Both the position numbers and the translations under genes were made by a program. Below are positions 24,646-35,400 of a stretch of DNA of 64,000 nt, piece after piece. Where the stretch lies: the NCBI GenBank assembly GCA_947044365.1, contig OX345643.1, positions 5,040,001 to 5,104,000 of the forward strand, given 5' to 3'. Source of the DNA: Petrosia ficiformis. Its lineage: Eukaryota > Porifera > Demospongiae > Haplosclerida > Petrosiidae. Positions within the stretch are counted from its first letter, which is position 1, and each line of letters begins with the position of its first letter. The notes beneath the pieces were generated by a model. It saw only the letters and a list, made by a program, of their open reading frames with translations, did not search any database and was not told the origin of the DNA.

Positions 24646-27600
24646 ACTTTTGTTAGAAATAAATGTTATAGCTTACCACTTTCTTTTGTGAACTAGTCTC
24701 ATTAACTTCAAGTCCAGGCTTTATTTGAGCTTCAGTATTCCATTGCCTTTTAGAAAAATAATAAATATTTACTGCAATGCATTTATCAAGTAGATGTAAT
24801 ATATGAATTAGAAGCACTGGGGTATCCAGCCTTGAGAGATAGATAGGACTGGTAGGTTAAAGATTTTTGATCCTTAAGAACTCCTCCTACTTAAGTTATA
24901 GTTATATTATAGTAAGAACAGCCTATTTGAAATATGTACTACATCGTCAAAACCGAGACCAACCTTATTGCTTTCAATGGCTCTAGTCCTGTACCAGGAA
25001 AATCTCTGAGCAGTTCCATTGCGGTCACACATCCAACACCTAGATTTGACAAACACATTTACAACTTTATTGGTCATTATAGTTTCTTATACCTTCTAAT
25101 CCATCAGTATAATCAGATCCTAGCAAATATGCTAATAATATCAATTTATCTCTACTGAGACCTAAAAATGATTTAATTTCATGTGAGAAATACAATTCAA
25201 CATCTTGATTAGGAGAGAACAAGTGACGATACACATTCTTTCCACCAAATAACAGAACATCGTTATCATCAGTAATAGTTCCTTGAGTCAGTTCAAGAGT
25301 TTCCAAAGTGGCACATTGAGCTTCTGCCTCAGATAAACTATTAACAAATGGCAATCCAAATAGTTGCAACAATTCCTGTCAAAAAAAACAACAGGAGATC
25401 TATATCACAATAAATACAAGCTAAGATACATATTTATAATACACTCAAGTCTCCAGTTTGCAGTCTCCAGTCTCGTCAAGTCTCCAGTCTTTCAGTCTTG
25501 TCAAGTATCCAGTCTCCAGTTTCGTCAATTCTCCAGTCTCCAGTTTCATCAATTCTCCAGTCTCCTCAAGTTTCCAGTCTAGTTAAGTCTCCTGTCTTGT
25601 CGAGTCTCCAGTCTTATCAAGTCTCCAGCAACAATTTACTCAACAGATTTTTATATCTGGTTTCTAAGCTTTCATTCCAAGTTACAATAACTTGTACAAA
25701 CAAGTGAATTTATGAGCAATTAAGTATAAGAGGGGACTGCCAAAGCTTGATGACTTATCAGAAACAACTACTGCTCTTCTCTATAAACTGATTAACAGCC
25801 AAATTATAATTGTTATATATTATGCTTATCACCAATCCCAAATTTATTCAAAACCGTTTAAAGTTCAAGGTTATCTACTATAGTTACTTCACCAACAAAT
25901 GCAATACATATACTCACTTGTGCTTCCTGATACATAACACTAGTAACACCAGCTGATCTCTTCTCTTGTTGTACAGCTTTCCTTTGCAGATCTTCCACTT
26001 GTCCCACAAGAACCTGTTCAGCATCTGTGGTTGGTAACTCCAGCAAATTTCTTGCTTCTTCAATTGCATTTTCAACTTCTTCCTTATCAAATGATAATGG
26101 TGGTTGTGTTATGGAAGATTCAACTTTTGCTGGCTTAATGGTAGATTCATCTACATCCATGAATTCATCTGATTCTGATGAGCTATCTTGTATAACAACA
26201 GGTTTTGTAAGTGAAATCTGTGTAACTGAAGTTGAAGCGGTTTCTTCTTGTTCTAAGCCTATTAATGGAGATTGATAACTGTTTGTTTTAATATTTTGTG
26301 CTTCAGTAAATCCATTATTAATGTTTTGAACATTCTGATTCTTCTCTAATGGATGACGTGATATATTTTCATTGTCTGTTCTATCACTTAATTCATCACT
26401 GATTTGCACTGTAGTAGCACTCTCTTCTACTTGACTTTGATTTTCACTTCTTGATTCAATATTCCTTTCATCTTCAGAATCAATATTAATAGTCTTATTA
26501 GTGACATTCAGTGTATCTCTGGAGTTGCTACTTGCATGTATACCAGTTTGATCATTTCCACTCAAAATGGGTTCTTCAAGAATATCTTCTGCATAAAAAA
26601 GGATGTCCAATGTTTGTGGCAAAAATATTAATTATGAACATGTCTTCCCTTTTAATTTCCTTCATCAATTTACATTCATATTATTAATTTATCATACCTT
26701 TGTTGGTATTTACTGAATGCTCTTTTACTACTTCAATCTTTTGTGATTTAGTAGACTCTTCTCTTTTACTGAATGTCTCTTCAAGGAAAGCTGTGTCTGA
26801 TCCTGACTCAGGTTTCTTTACTGGTATTGAAGAATCATCTTCCTCTTGACTATCATCATTACCTGATGAGGCCACATCTTTGCCCTTGATAAGAATATAA
26901 TGATGTCCTTCAAAAGAAGCGATCCTGTTTGCTTCAATTTCACAATCTGTTCCTTCTGGAATTCCATAAGATGCTGATTGACTGGAATTAAGAGTTTTTC
27001 TTACATCTTGTAGTTTCCTAGTGAGATGACTTCGATGCTTTAATCGATAAAGTTGATAGTCAGAGAAATCATTGGCTTGCTGTTTATGATAATGAAGGGT
27101 AGAACAATCATAATAATTTACAACACACTGCAAAAATTAAATCCTTAAAATAACCCTTTTATTGGTTTGTACAACTGCAAAGAATAGCATGAGTTTCAAT
27201 TTAGCTTGTTAAGTGTCATAGAGGATGTTATGGCTACATGCATGTCACTACGACATAATGTGTACCAAGTATTGAAAGGTATAAATTAAATTATATGTAC
27301 TTTAGTATAAATTATACTAAATCTTTGACATGAAATATGAGTAGACAGCACCATAAAATTATATAGCTTCAATTATAATTGATTATAATTAGTACAAAAT
27401 ATTTGTGGTATAAGATGTATATATACTGAACAACTAACTAATTGTTAAATCCTTGCAACTGTACTAACCACTAAATTAGTTATTTTAATGACATACACCC
27501 AATTATGATGTTATTCTATCTAAGCCAATGTAGGAAAGCAGTGGCTAATTTTGTTGCTAAGTTATGTACCATCCCAATCTTGTTTCCATGTTTTGATATC

Positions 27601-29421
27601 CCTAAATGCTCTTTCATTTTTCAATTATTCTTAGATTTACCTTTGGTAGAACATCAGGACGAGCATGTGAGTGTTTTTCTAACTCTTTCTTTTCCAGTAA
27701 GAGATCATGTTGTAACTCAGGAGGAAGAGCAGCAAAGGTTTCTGAGTGAACATCAATAGTTTCAACATCTTCTCTGAAAGACTATATAAAAAAAGACAAA
27801 ATTAATTACTACTAATGACTAATGTTTTATACAAAATTCAACTATGTGTTTCAGTTTTAAGAACATTACTAACTAGCAAGATGAAAGATTTAGAGATCGT
27901 TTTGAGGCATTTTAGGACTGTTTAATATGCAATGTTTAGATTTCATTTTTAGCTACTGATTTAACTCCTTCTGGTAACTACAAAACGTTACTACCACACT
28001 CTCTGATATTAAACATGAAATATGTACCTCAAAATGTGGGTCAATATGAATTCTCTTTTCTTCATTATCACTGGAGTATGGTGAAGGACTTCTGTATAAC
28101 AACAATATGAAAGGCAAAATATTTAATTACAATATAGGCTATAATTATATGTAACTGACTTGGAGTCAAACACCAAACTTGGTGCATCAGGCAATTGAAA
28201 TATGTCTTCCTCATTTTGAGGATGTGATTTGGGAATTCGAAGGTCACTATAGATGAAAAAAACAATTAGAAGAATGGAATTGTGCTTCTTAATAGTGTTG
28301 TTTTAGTTAACAACTAAAACCCATTTTGTCATTTAATTAATGAAATTATAACTAAGTTATGGTCTACTTAATAACTACAACTAACTAAAACAAAAATTCT
28401 CCATTAGTGAACATTTTTAGTTAGTTATCTAAAACCCTTTTAGTAAGCCTAATATTTCCTTAGTTAATTAAACTACAACTAAACTAAATGTTTGAGAAAA
28501 CTGTCATACACTAACTTAAACTAAAAGTGGCCATTATTGTCACACTACTACTTCTTAAGTTAATACTACGTACATGTCCTGTCCAGTGATAGATTGAATA
28601 GCATGGGCTTCCAACATTTTCAGTGCTTTTTTTCCAAGTAACCCACTAGTTTTTGAAGCTGCTTCCTTTCTCTTCTTTCTACGTGATTCCTATATAAAAA
28701 GCGAGCTATTGAAGGAAAGCATTTGATCAATATTATTTTGCGGGAAGTCTCCCTTTTAAAATTGGGTCACATAAAAACAAAATAATATCGTTTTTCTTTC
28801 TATAAGTTTTAGGTTTAACATGACACAAACAAGGCAAAAACATTATTATTATTTTGAGGAACACCTCTATATTATAACTATTAATCAACCTCTGAACAAA
28901 GAAAATACTATTCAATTTAAGGACAATTCCACTTAACGAAGTGTCCTTTATATCAAGAGTTCTATATTTATAATATGTAAATTAATAGACATAAATATTT
29001 TTAAGAAATTCAAAAACAAAGGCAGTTCTAGACTACCACAAGGACATGAGTATTTCGTATACATACCAGTGTTTGTAGTTTAAGAAGTGGTGCCGGACCA
29101 TCAAATATAAACACAGGTTTTATTTGAAAATACAGAAGTTTACAAATTCGATTGAATAGGACAAGTAAATGTGCATTGGGTATTTCATGTCCGTGACGAT
29201 CTCTCATTCCTTTAATGGCTTGATTCAACCAAATACTAACATCTGGTAAAAAGAATAATGATATATATAATTATATATGATTATGAATCAACAGTACATT
29301 TCGTTCCCACTTTTAACGAATTAAAGCAACAATGAATTTCATTAAAATGGTAGCCAACAATTCAAGCCATAAATGTGGAGTGTGAGAAAAATAGTAGTGA
29401 TAATTAAATATATATATATAA

Positions 29422-29452
<31 letters not shown>

Positions 29453-29624
29453 ATTATATATAATTATATATAATTTATAACTTAGAATGTACTTTGACTT
29501 TACATATTTAGAAAGATTATGCAAATAATCACTAACCTACTCCTAAAACTAATCCTTTAAGAGATTCGGGTAAAACTGGTCTTCCAGCAGGCTTTAGAAT
29601 CTTCCAGAGGTCTGTGACTCCCAT
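23828..29624 (-). CDS. ERCC5: XPG-type DNA repair endonuclease, complete, 15 exons, 900 aa
   Basis: XPG makes the 3' incision in nucleotide excision repair. Exons, 5' to 3': 29624-29537, 29242-29067, 28689-28574, 28246-28160, 28091-28028, 27781-27641, 27079-26698, 26588-25918, 25375-25093, 25039-24964, 24746-24677, 24562-24438, 24382-24298, 24235-24011, 23941-23828; phases all agree. The N-nuclease block has the conserved MGV start, D30 ([10 protein letters not shown]) and D77 (FIFDG). A spacer of about 490 residues rich in acid and Ser follows. The I-nuclease block keeps E591/E593 (EAEAQC), D612/D614 (TDDND) and D663 (GSDYTDG), then a helix-hairpin-helix [11 protein letters not shown]. The C-terminus has an RGRGRGRG run, KKRR and a polyserine tail coded partly by an AGC repeat. 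Human XPG is 1,186 aa; the difference lies mainly in the spacer and tail. It converges on the STRA6-like gene, 270 bp apart. Confidence 0.96.
24603..24643. repeat. (GA)n microsatellite
   Basis: About 20 GA units in an ERCC5 intron, between the exons at 24562 and 24677. Confidence 0.95.
25440..25640 (+). repeat. CAAGTCTCCAGTCTCCAGTTTC minisatellite
   Basis: Variable 10-30 bp units built on TCTCCAGTCT and TCGTCAA. It lies in the ERCC5 intron just upstream of the catalytic exon at 25375-25093. The plus-strand open frames across it are artefacts. Confidence 0.9.
27126..27490. mobile_element. MITE family 3 (CACTGCAAAAA ends), degraded right end
   Basis: Starts CACTGCAAAAATTAAAT and carries the family's inner words (TTTATTGGTTTGTAC, GAATAGCATGA, AACTAATTGTTAAATCC). 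Complete relatives with TA target duplications lie at 37478-37854 and 38780-39211. It is in an ERCC5 intron, 47 bp upstream of the exon at 27079. Confidence 0.7.
28294..28550. mobile_element. AGTGTTGTTTTAGTTA-type MITE
   Basis: Begins AGTGTTGTTTTAGTTAAC and is filled with ACTAAAAC and TTAGTTA words; same family as 520-745. It lies in an ERCC5 intron. Confidence 0.65.
29405..29475. repeat. (AT)n-rich simple sequence
   Basis: ATATATATATAATTATATA repeats in ERCC5 intron 1. Confidence 0.9.
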
Positions 29625-29682
29625 GGCGTAGAGGTGTAGCCACACCTTTCGCTTAGCGAAGGGTGTGGCTACGCCATCTACA
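29618..29682 (-). promoter_or_regulatory. Foldback palindrome over the ERCC5 start codon, with a two-codon uORF
   Basis: On the ERCC5 strand this reads GATGGCGTAGCCACACCCTT, a short loop, then the reverse complement running into CTCTACGCCATGGGA. The stem arms GGCGTAG, TAGCCACACC and TTCGC pair, and the ERCC5 start ATG lies at the 3' edge of the hairpin. The 5' arm itself holds ATG GCG TAG, a minimal upstream reading frame. An mRNA carrying it would have a strong hairpin at the start site. It resembles a tiny foldback transposon. Confidence 0.7.
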
Positions 29683-29778
29683 TAATAATTATATATATAA
29701 TATATAACGTACGCAAATCTGTGCTGTGAATTTTGTAAACATCGATACAAATCTGATTCAAATTAAAGTCTATAGGAA
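29683..29778. promoter_or_regulatory. Short divergent intergenic region, ERCC5 and secreted-protein gene
   Basis: Start codons of the two divergent genes are 155 bp apart, and part of that gap is the palindrome at 29618-29682. The remainder is AT-rich and contains TATATAATATATAA. A shared promoter is likely. Confidence 0.5.
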
Positions 29779-30709
29779 ATGGTCTTCATAGCATTTGTCT
29801 TTCTTGTGCTATCTTCTTGGCAGCTATCCATGGCTGTGCCACCACCACAAAGCAATACATATGATTTAAAATTGAGTGCTCTCACCAAAGATGTAGTTGC
29901 TGGAACCTATGCTGAGTCTGTGACAGGTAGAGGAATTTATTTCATCACTAAAATTGATGGTTCATTACTTGTATCAACACTTGAACATCGTGTAATAATC
30001 AATATTGGTGTTTCTGTAAATGATGGTACTGAATACTCTCGCATAATTGAAGTTGAGGGTGTAACTTTCTTGCAGCAAGAAGATGGAAATGAGGAACGTG
30101 AATATTACCTTAACCACGATAGAGCCATATCAATTAAACTTGAGAGTGACAATGAACGATTTGAAGACAAGCAGGAAAAAATAAGAGATTCATTATGTGA
30201 TATTGACATAGAAGATGAAACGTACCATAGAAGTGCAGTCTATGATTCTATTTTGAGACTCTTAAATGACTCTCAGCTACAAATTCTTATTGATGCTGTT
30301 TTAGTCATTGGAGAAAGAGAAAGGCTTATTGGTAAAGATTATCCTGCTTTGCTTCCACTTTATATATACAATGGTTGCTACACTTGAAGCAATACTGCTT
30401 GATCCTTCTCTAGATCAAAATGATGACTTTAATAAACTTCAAAAACGATCTTTTCCTTGTGAAACTCCAGGAGACTGTCCTCCCTGCATTGAAAAAGAGT
30501 GTCTGGGGCTATGTGGTAAAAAGTGTTCGTGCTAGCAATGGGTTTGTGGAGATTGCTGCTTCTACTGGGAGTGCTATCAGCATGATCTTGACTGTGAAGA
30601 AAGCTATTTTAGTTTTAAAAGTATATTTGGAGCTATCATTAAACTATTTACTGACTGTACTAGATATGTCAACCCTGATGAAGACACGCTTGAAGGATCT
30701 GCAGAATGA
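29779..30709 (+). pseudogene. Secreted cysteine-rich protein gene, disrupted by a frame change and a TAG codon
   Basis: The first frame (29779-30387) starts with a clear signal peptide (MVFIAFVFLVLSSWQLSMA) and gives about 195 residues with no match I recognise. The frame then shifts by one near a TATATATA run (30358-30368). The next frame codes a cysteine-rich block (PCETPGDCPPCIEKECLGLC, KKCSC). It meets TAG at 30533-30535 and continues open in the same frame to TGA at 30707-30709, with the pattern VCGDCC...C...HDLDC. That cysteine/His-Asp spacing is loosely like a phospholipase A2-type CCxxHDxC motif, but I cannot assign the family. A 57-bp intron (30332-30388) would also repair the frame, though its acceptor is weak. 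The TAG sits between cysteines and is most simply a nonsense mutation. About 310 codons in total. Confidence 0.6.
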
Positions 30710-32448
30710 TCAAATGAAAACTGTTGTGTTGTATTCTTAGCGAAAAAGAATGTCTTTATTCTTTAAATTTTGAAGTTGTGAAAAGTATATTGTCATAGTT
30801 TCTCGTGTCATAATGTTATTTAGCTAGCTCCAGTAAATATGTGTGATTTGTTTTTGCTAAAGGTTGTAGTCATTTTTCTTTTTAGTTATTATAATGCTTA
30901 ATTATAGCAATGAATGTAGTATTATGCAAGGCATGAGTGAGCACCTAACCATGTATTTCATCACCAAAAGCGATATTTTCCTTACTCATATCCACTGGAA
31001 CATGTCCCCAACCCTTACAATTTGGTAAGCTTACTAAATACAATTATATATATATATATAGCTAAAGACATAAAAACAAAAATAAAAGGATATGTAAGTA
31101 TGTCACTTGAAATCAAACAATAGGGAAACAAGGTTGGATGCGTGCTTTATCTAGAGGTTTTATAGGGGGAGAAACTTCACTACAAATAATTCAATTTTCA
31201 CCCCAATTAGAGCTAATTAATTTGTCAAGTAATTATTTCCAAAAGCTTGAAATGTTAATGATATATATGTGTTTATATAAACACTTGTATGTACATATTA
31301 GCAGAGGCACACACTACTTTCAAATTGAAATGCCATATCATCCATTATTTTCCAGGCCATTCCTACATATAGACCATATACTATCAGATATATATTATTA
31401 GCTACTGTAGCAATACCGGGTGTTGTGTACTATATCATATTTCGTGCCCACAATTTACTACTTAAGTAATTGTATCTGGCCATCATAAGGATTCTGTGGA
31501 ACCTACAAACTAGGGATGTGCAATTGTTGAAATTATTGATGTTTAGTATCATGATTAACTCAAATATATAGTACTGGAATGAAAATTACGAAAATGAAGT
31601 GCAGTTTACTAATAATTCAGTGTCTAATTTACATTACAAACATTATTCAGTATAGTTGCTGAAAAGTCTTGAATGGCTGGGTAATATTGATTTTTGAATG
31701 GCTGGGTAGTATTATGCCATTATTATTCTGTAATCCAACAACCAAAATACGAAACTTCTTTTGCTAAACATTTCAGTAACTATACAATTGACTTCATCAG
31801 TGGCATTTATAATTATATATAATTATTATATTATATGCCACTGAGGAAGGTGACAATGGATATTATTCAGTACATACGTATGTAGCTCTATTTATTACAT
31901 CCTAGAGGTTAGTTAAAACTGTATTTGTGGTATAGCCTCACACATTTTTATACTATTGTTAGCATGAGCGATACAATACAGGCCAAAAAGTTCTGTTTCC
32001 AGAACTTTTTATTATTAAGTTTAACAAAACTACTAAGAAATTGAGTGATTTTTTTGTATTTATAATTATGAATAAACATACAATTCCTGAAAAGTGAAAA
32101 TGCTATCTACAATTAGTTCAATATGTTTTCATCATTAATGTGAAGCATGTGTATACTGATGACACTATATTAATCATGTGGATTAGCAATATATACATAC
32201 ATCATAAACAGCAAAAGTAATTTTTCCATTCTGATAATAGAATTTTCTATGGGGAGATAAAGCCCTATTAATAGCTTTGTTTCATGAGTCAAACTAAGAC
32301 ATTTATTTAGCTACTACACTTCAATTCAGGATTCTAAATGATAATTCTTTTGTATAAAATTTAGTATAAAATTTAGTATAAAAGTTTGTATAAAATTTAG
32401 TATAAAATTTTGTATAAAATTTTGTATAAAATTTTGTAAAATAATAAA
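30710..32448. other. Intergenic, gene-poor
   Basis: This lies between the secreted-protein gene and the 3' end of FDXR copy A. It holds a foldback at 31798-31846 (AGTGGCAT...ATGCCACT around an AT core) and TATAAAATTTAGTATAAAAT repeats at 32355-32440. From about 32016 the sequence is homologous to 43713 onward, the left flank of FDXR copy B. The 87-codon frame at 31138-31401 shows no coding character. Confidence 0.6.
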
Positions 32449-35400
32449 TTATTTGGCAATATGAAGCATCTCTTCAATAGAGACTATTTTTTCTCTTGGT
32501 TTATTTAATTTCTGTCCTCTTCTCTGTTCCTCCAAGTCAATTTTTTCCCAATCAGAAAATTTGACAGGTTTTCTACCTGTTAAATACAATTACATTGTGA
32601 GTATGGTACTTCCTTTTTAAAGTTACTAGTGTCATAAAATGATTAAATTACTAATTAACAAACAACCAGGATTCTAATAATGTCTAGACTCATAGTGAAG
32701 ACATTACTGATTAGGCAACAAGAAACTGACAGATTTATCATTCTATGTAATTAGTGGAGTTTATTATTATGGTGCATAGTGGGGAGTAGTCATTGCCATT
32801 ATAACACTATGAATCCAGCAATTTGCTTATATTCTGTTTATCGAAGTATAGGCCACTAGGTCTACAATAAGAGGCTGCTGATATTCTTATAGATCATCAA
32901 AATGACATTTGGAAATAAACTTCAGTAAAATCAAGTGTCGAGAAAATAGATTTTACTGCTGTATAATTATATAAATGTTTCTTTGTGTTGTGATATTGAT
33001 ACTTACATTCCAAATATTTGAGTATGTCAGTATTTGAAACTATCGGTGGTACTTTGTCTGTAAAATAGACAAGAGTAATATATATATATGAATATATAAT
33101 TTGTTTTGTATTTAAATATCAAACCAAAAAGATTAGTGACTATTATTACTCATTTCGTACCCTTTGCAATATCATGTGCTATTGCCTCTGCTGTCTCAAA
33201 AGCATCATTCATTGTTATTACTACTCCTCCAACAGGACCTCTCTTAACCCATCCACTACAATATAATCCTGTACAGAGATAGTTACAAATCAGTATAACA
33301 GTTAAACCTGTGTATTTGTGGCACCATGGGGCCTAGCTAAAGTATGGAGATGTCCTTATTTTACAAGATTGACTTTATGCAAATTATTGATTACTATAGA
33401 ATTATGGAAACTACTAAGAGAAGTCCTTCAGATCAAACACAATTCATTGATTGCAAGTATTATCTCAAATCTGTAGTTCCAAGTTTTGATTTTTAAATTA
33501 TCGTTGTCTGTAGTATACAAGCATGCAAAAGTTTATTGGTATAGTGAAATTCGATCTGTATTCCAGAATACTATACTTTTCTGTGGTCTAATAATTATAC
33601 TAAAATGAAGGATGATTTGGGGTCTTGTGCTTTAACCAGGTGTCCACATTTTCTAGAGTCTGGAATAAAAGGTTTAAGAGTATAATAAAATGTTTGTGAA
33701 TTAGCTATGTACATTTGGAACTATTAATGAAATTCATGGTTAAAAACGTATAACTTCACACAAGTGAAATTACTTGTTTTGGGGAAATAAACCATTTGAA
33801 TGAAACAGTTTTTGATCAGATGCTTACTATAATGGCAATTGTTCATGAAGCCAACAAAATTTGGGTTTCCAGAAAGATTAATCTTCTTAGATACCAAATT
33901 TCATTGGCTTCTGTAACAAAATGGCCAAATAGCAATTTAAATGCGATTGAAAATTGATTCCTTCAAATGTTAGTTTTCATAAATGCATTAAAATAAGACA
34001 TTAACCTTGAATAACATCACCATTGGAATCCACTACTCTACCTCCGTTGTTTGGTATAATACCCAAGTGACTATCAAAGGGGATATCCGGATCAATGAGA
34101 GTACTTTTATAACCAATACTTCTCACTACAAAAGAGCATTCTATTTCCTCATACTGTCCAGTTCCAACAGCTTTAACTGTATCTCCATTAGTCTATAAAA
34201 AGAACGAAAGAGACGAATGTAATACTACTCAACTACAATGTAAATTTAAGTTTAAAAGCTTAATTTTGTTAGAGTAAAAAATAATTATATTAAAGTAATT
34301 AATATAGTGTTGTCCCCATCAGAGTATTTGTTTAACTGTTAAAGAGTCCAAAGTCATTTATTTGCAAGGTAATTATGGGTGATATTGTCAAATATCAAAA
34401 GTCCTAAATGGACTTACTAAGGATATAGTTATACTCAGTAGTTATGTTGTGGTTGAGTATGAAACTCTAATCCTAATATAGTAATTTATTGCAATAAGTA
34501 ACACATTATCTCAATAATAATTATTATCATCCCAGCTCTAATTAATATTTTTCTAAAAATGTATGTAAACTTACTTCTAGCTCATTAATTTCCAGTTTAA
34601 CACCTCTTAGAAAACCCTTTGGTGTTGTGAGAAACTCAACAGGACTACGAAGAAATTGTAGCTCAAATGACGTACTAGCTTTATCACAAATATGAAATTC
34701 ACTAATAATGTAAATGAATAACTAACAAGTAAAATGTTTATATTTTAATTCATACTCTGCTGTTTTCATCATAAGTTCTGTCATTCTCTTCCTGGGTCTA
34801 GCCAGATCTAGCAATGAATAATAGTCAATCAATAATATATTAAGACAGTACTTATCACTATATTATAATGAATTCACTCGCAGTACAGAACCCTCACCAC
34901 AAGTGTGATATGGGAAACATGAATTATTTAGTCACTGACAAGAGACAATATTTGACTAAAATTATTATACTGAGATTATAATTATTATATTTGTGTGTCT
35001 GCGTTACAACTTACACTCCAAGTTACACTAGTATAAGATTAGAAGCACAGTGTTAAAATGCAGACTTGAGAAAACAGTTGTGTGGCTTCAATCAAAATGA
35101 AATGGGTGGAGCTAGAAATTTAGCAGCCACTAATTCAATTGTACTTCATTTCAAGCTGTGATTCGACAGCGATAGGCTTCAAGCAAGATGAGCTGTGTTT
35201 CAGTTAACTTTTTTGCTACCAAACGTCTTCTGAAAGTTATAAAAATTGTCATAACTTTAAAACAGAAAGTTTTTACACTACAAAAAGAAAGTTAAAATAA
35301 CTAATTTATTGGTTAGCACAGTTGCAACATTGTAAAAATTTGTTTGTCAATTTGGTTGGTTTGTTATATACAATGTCATATGTCTATAAGTATTACAGTA

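Noticed and set aside
31138..31401. 87-codon plus-strand ORF between genes
   Set aside because: AT-driven composition, no recognisable motif, no support from context.
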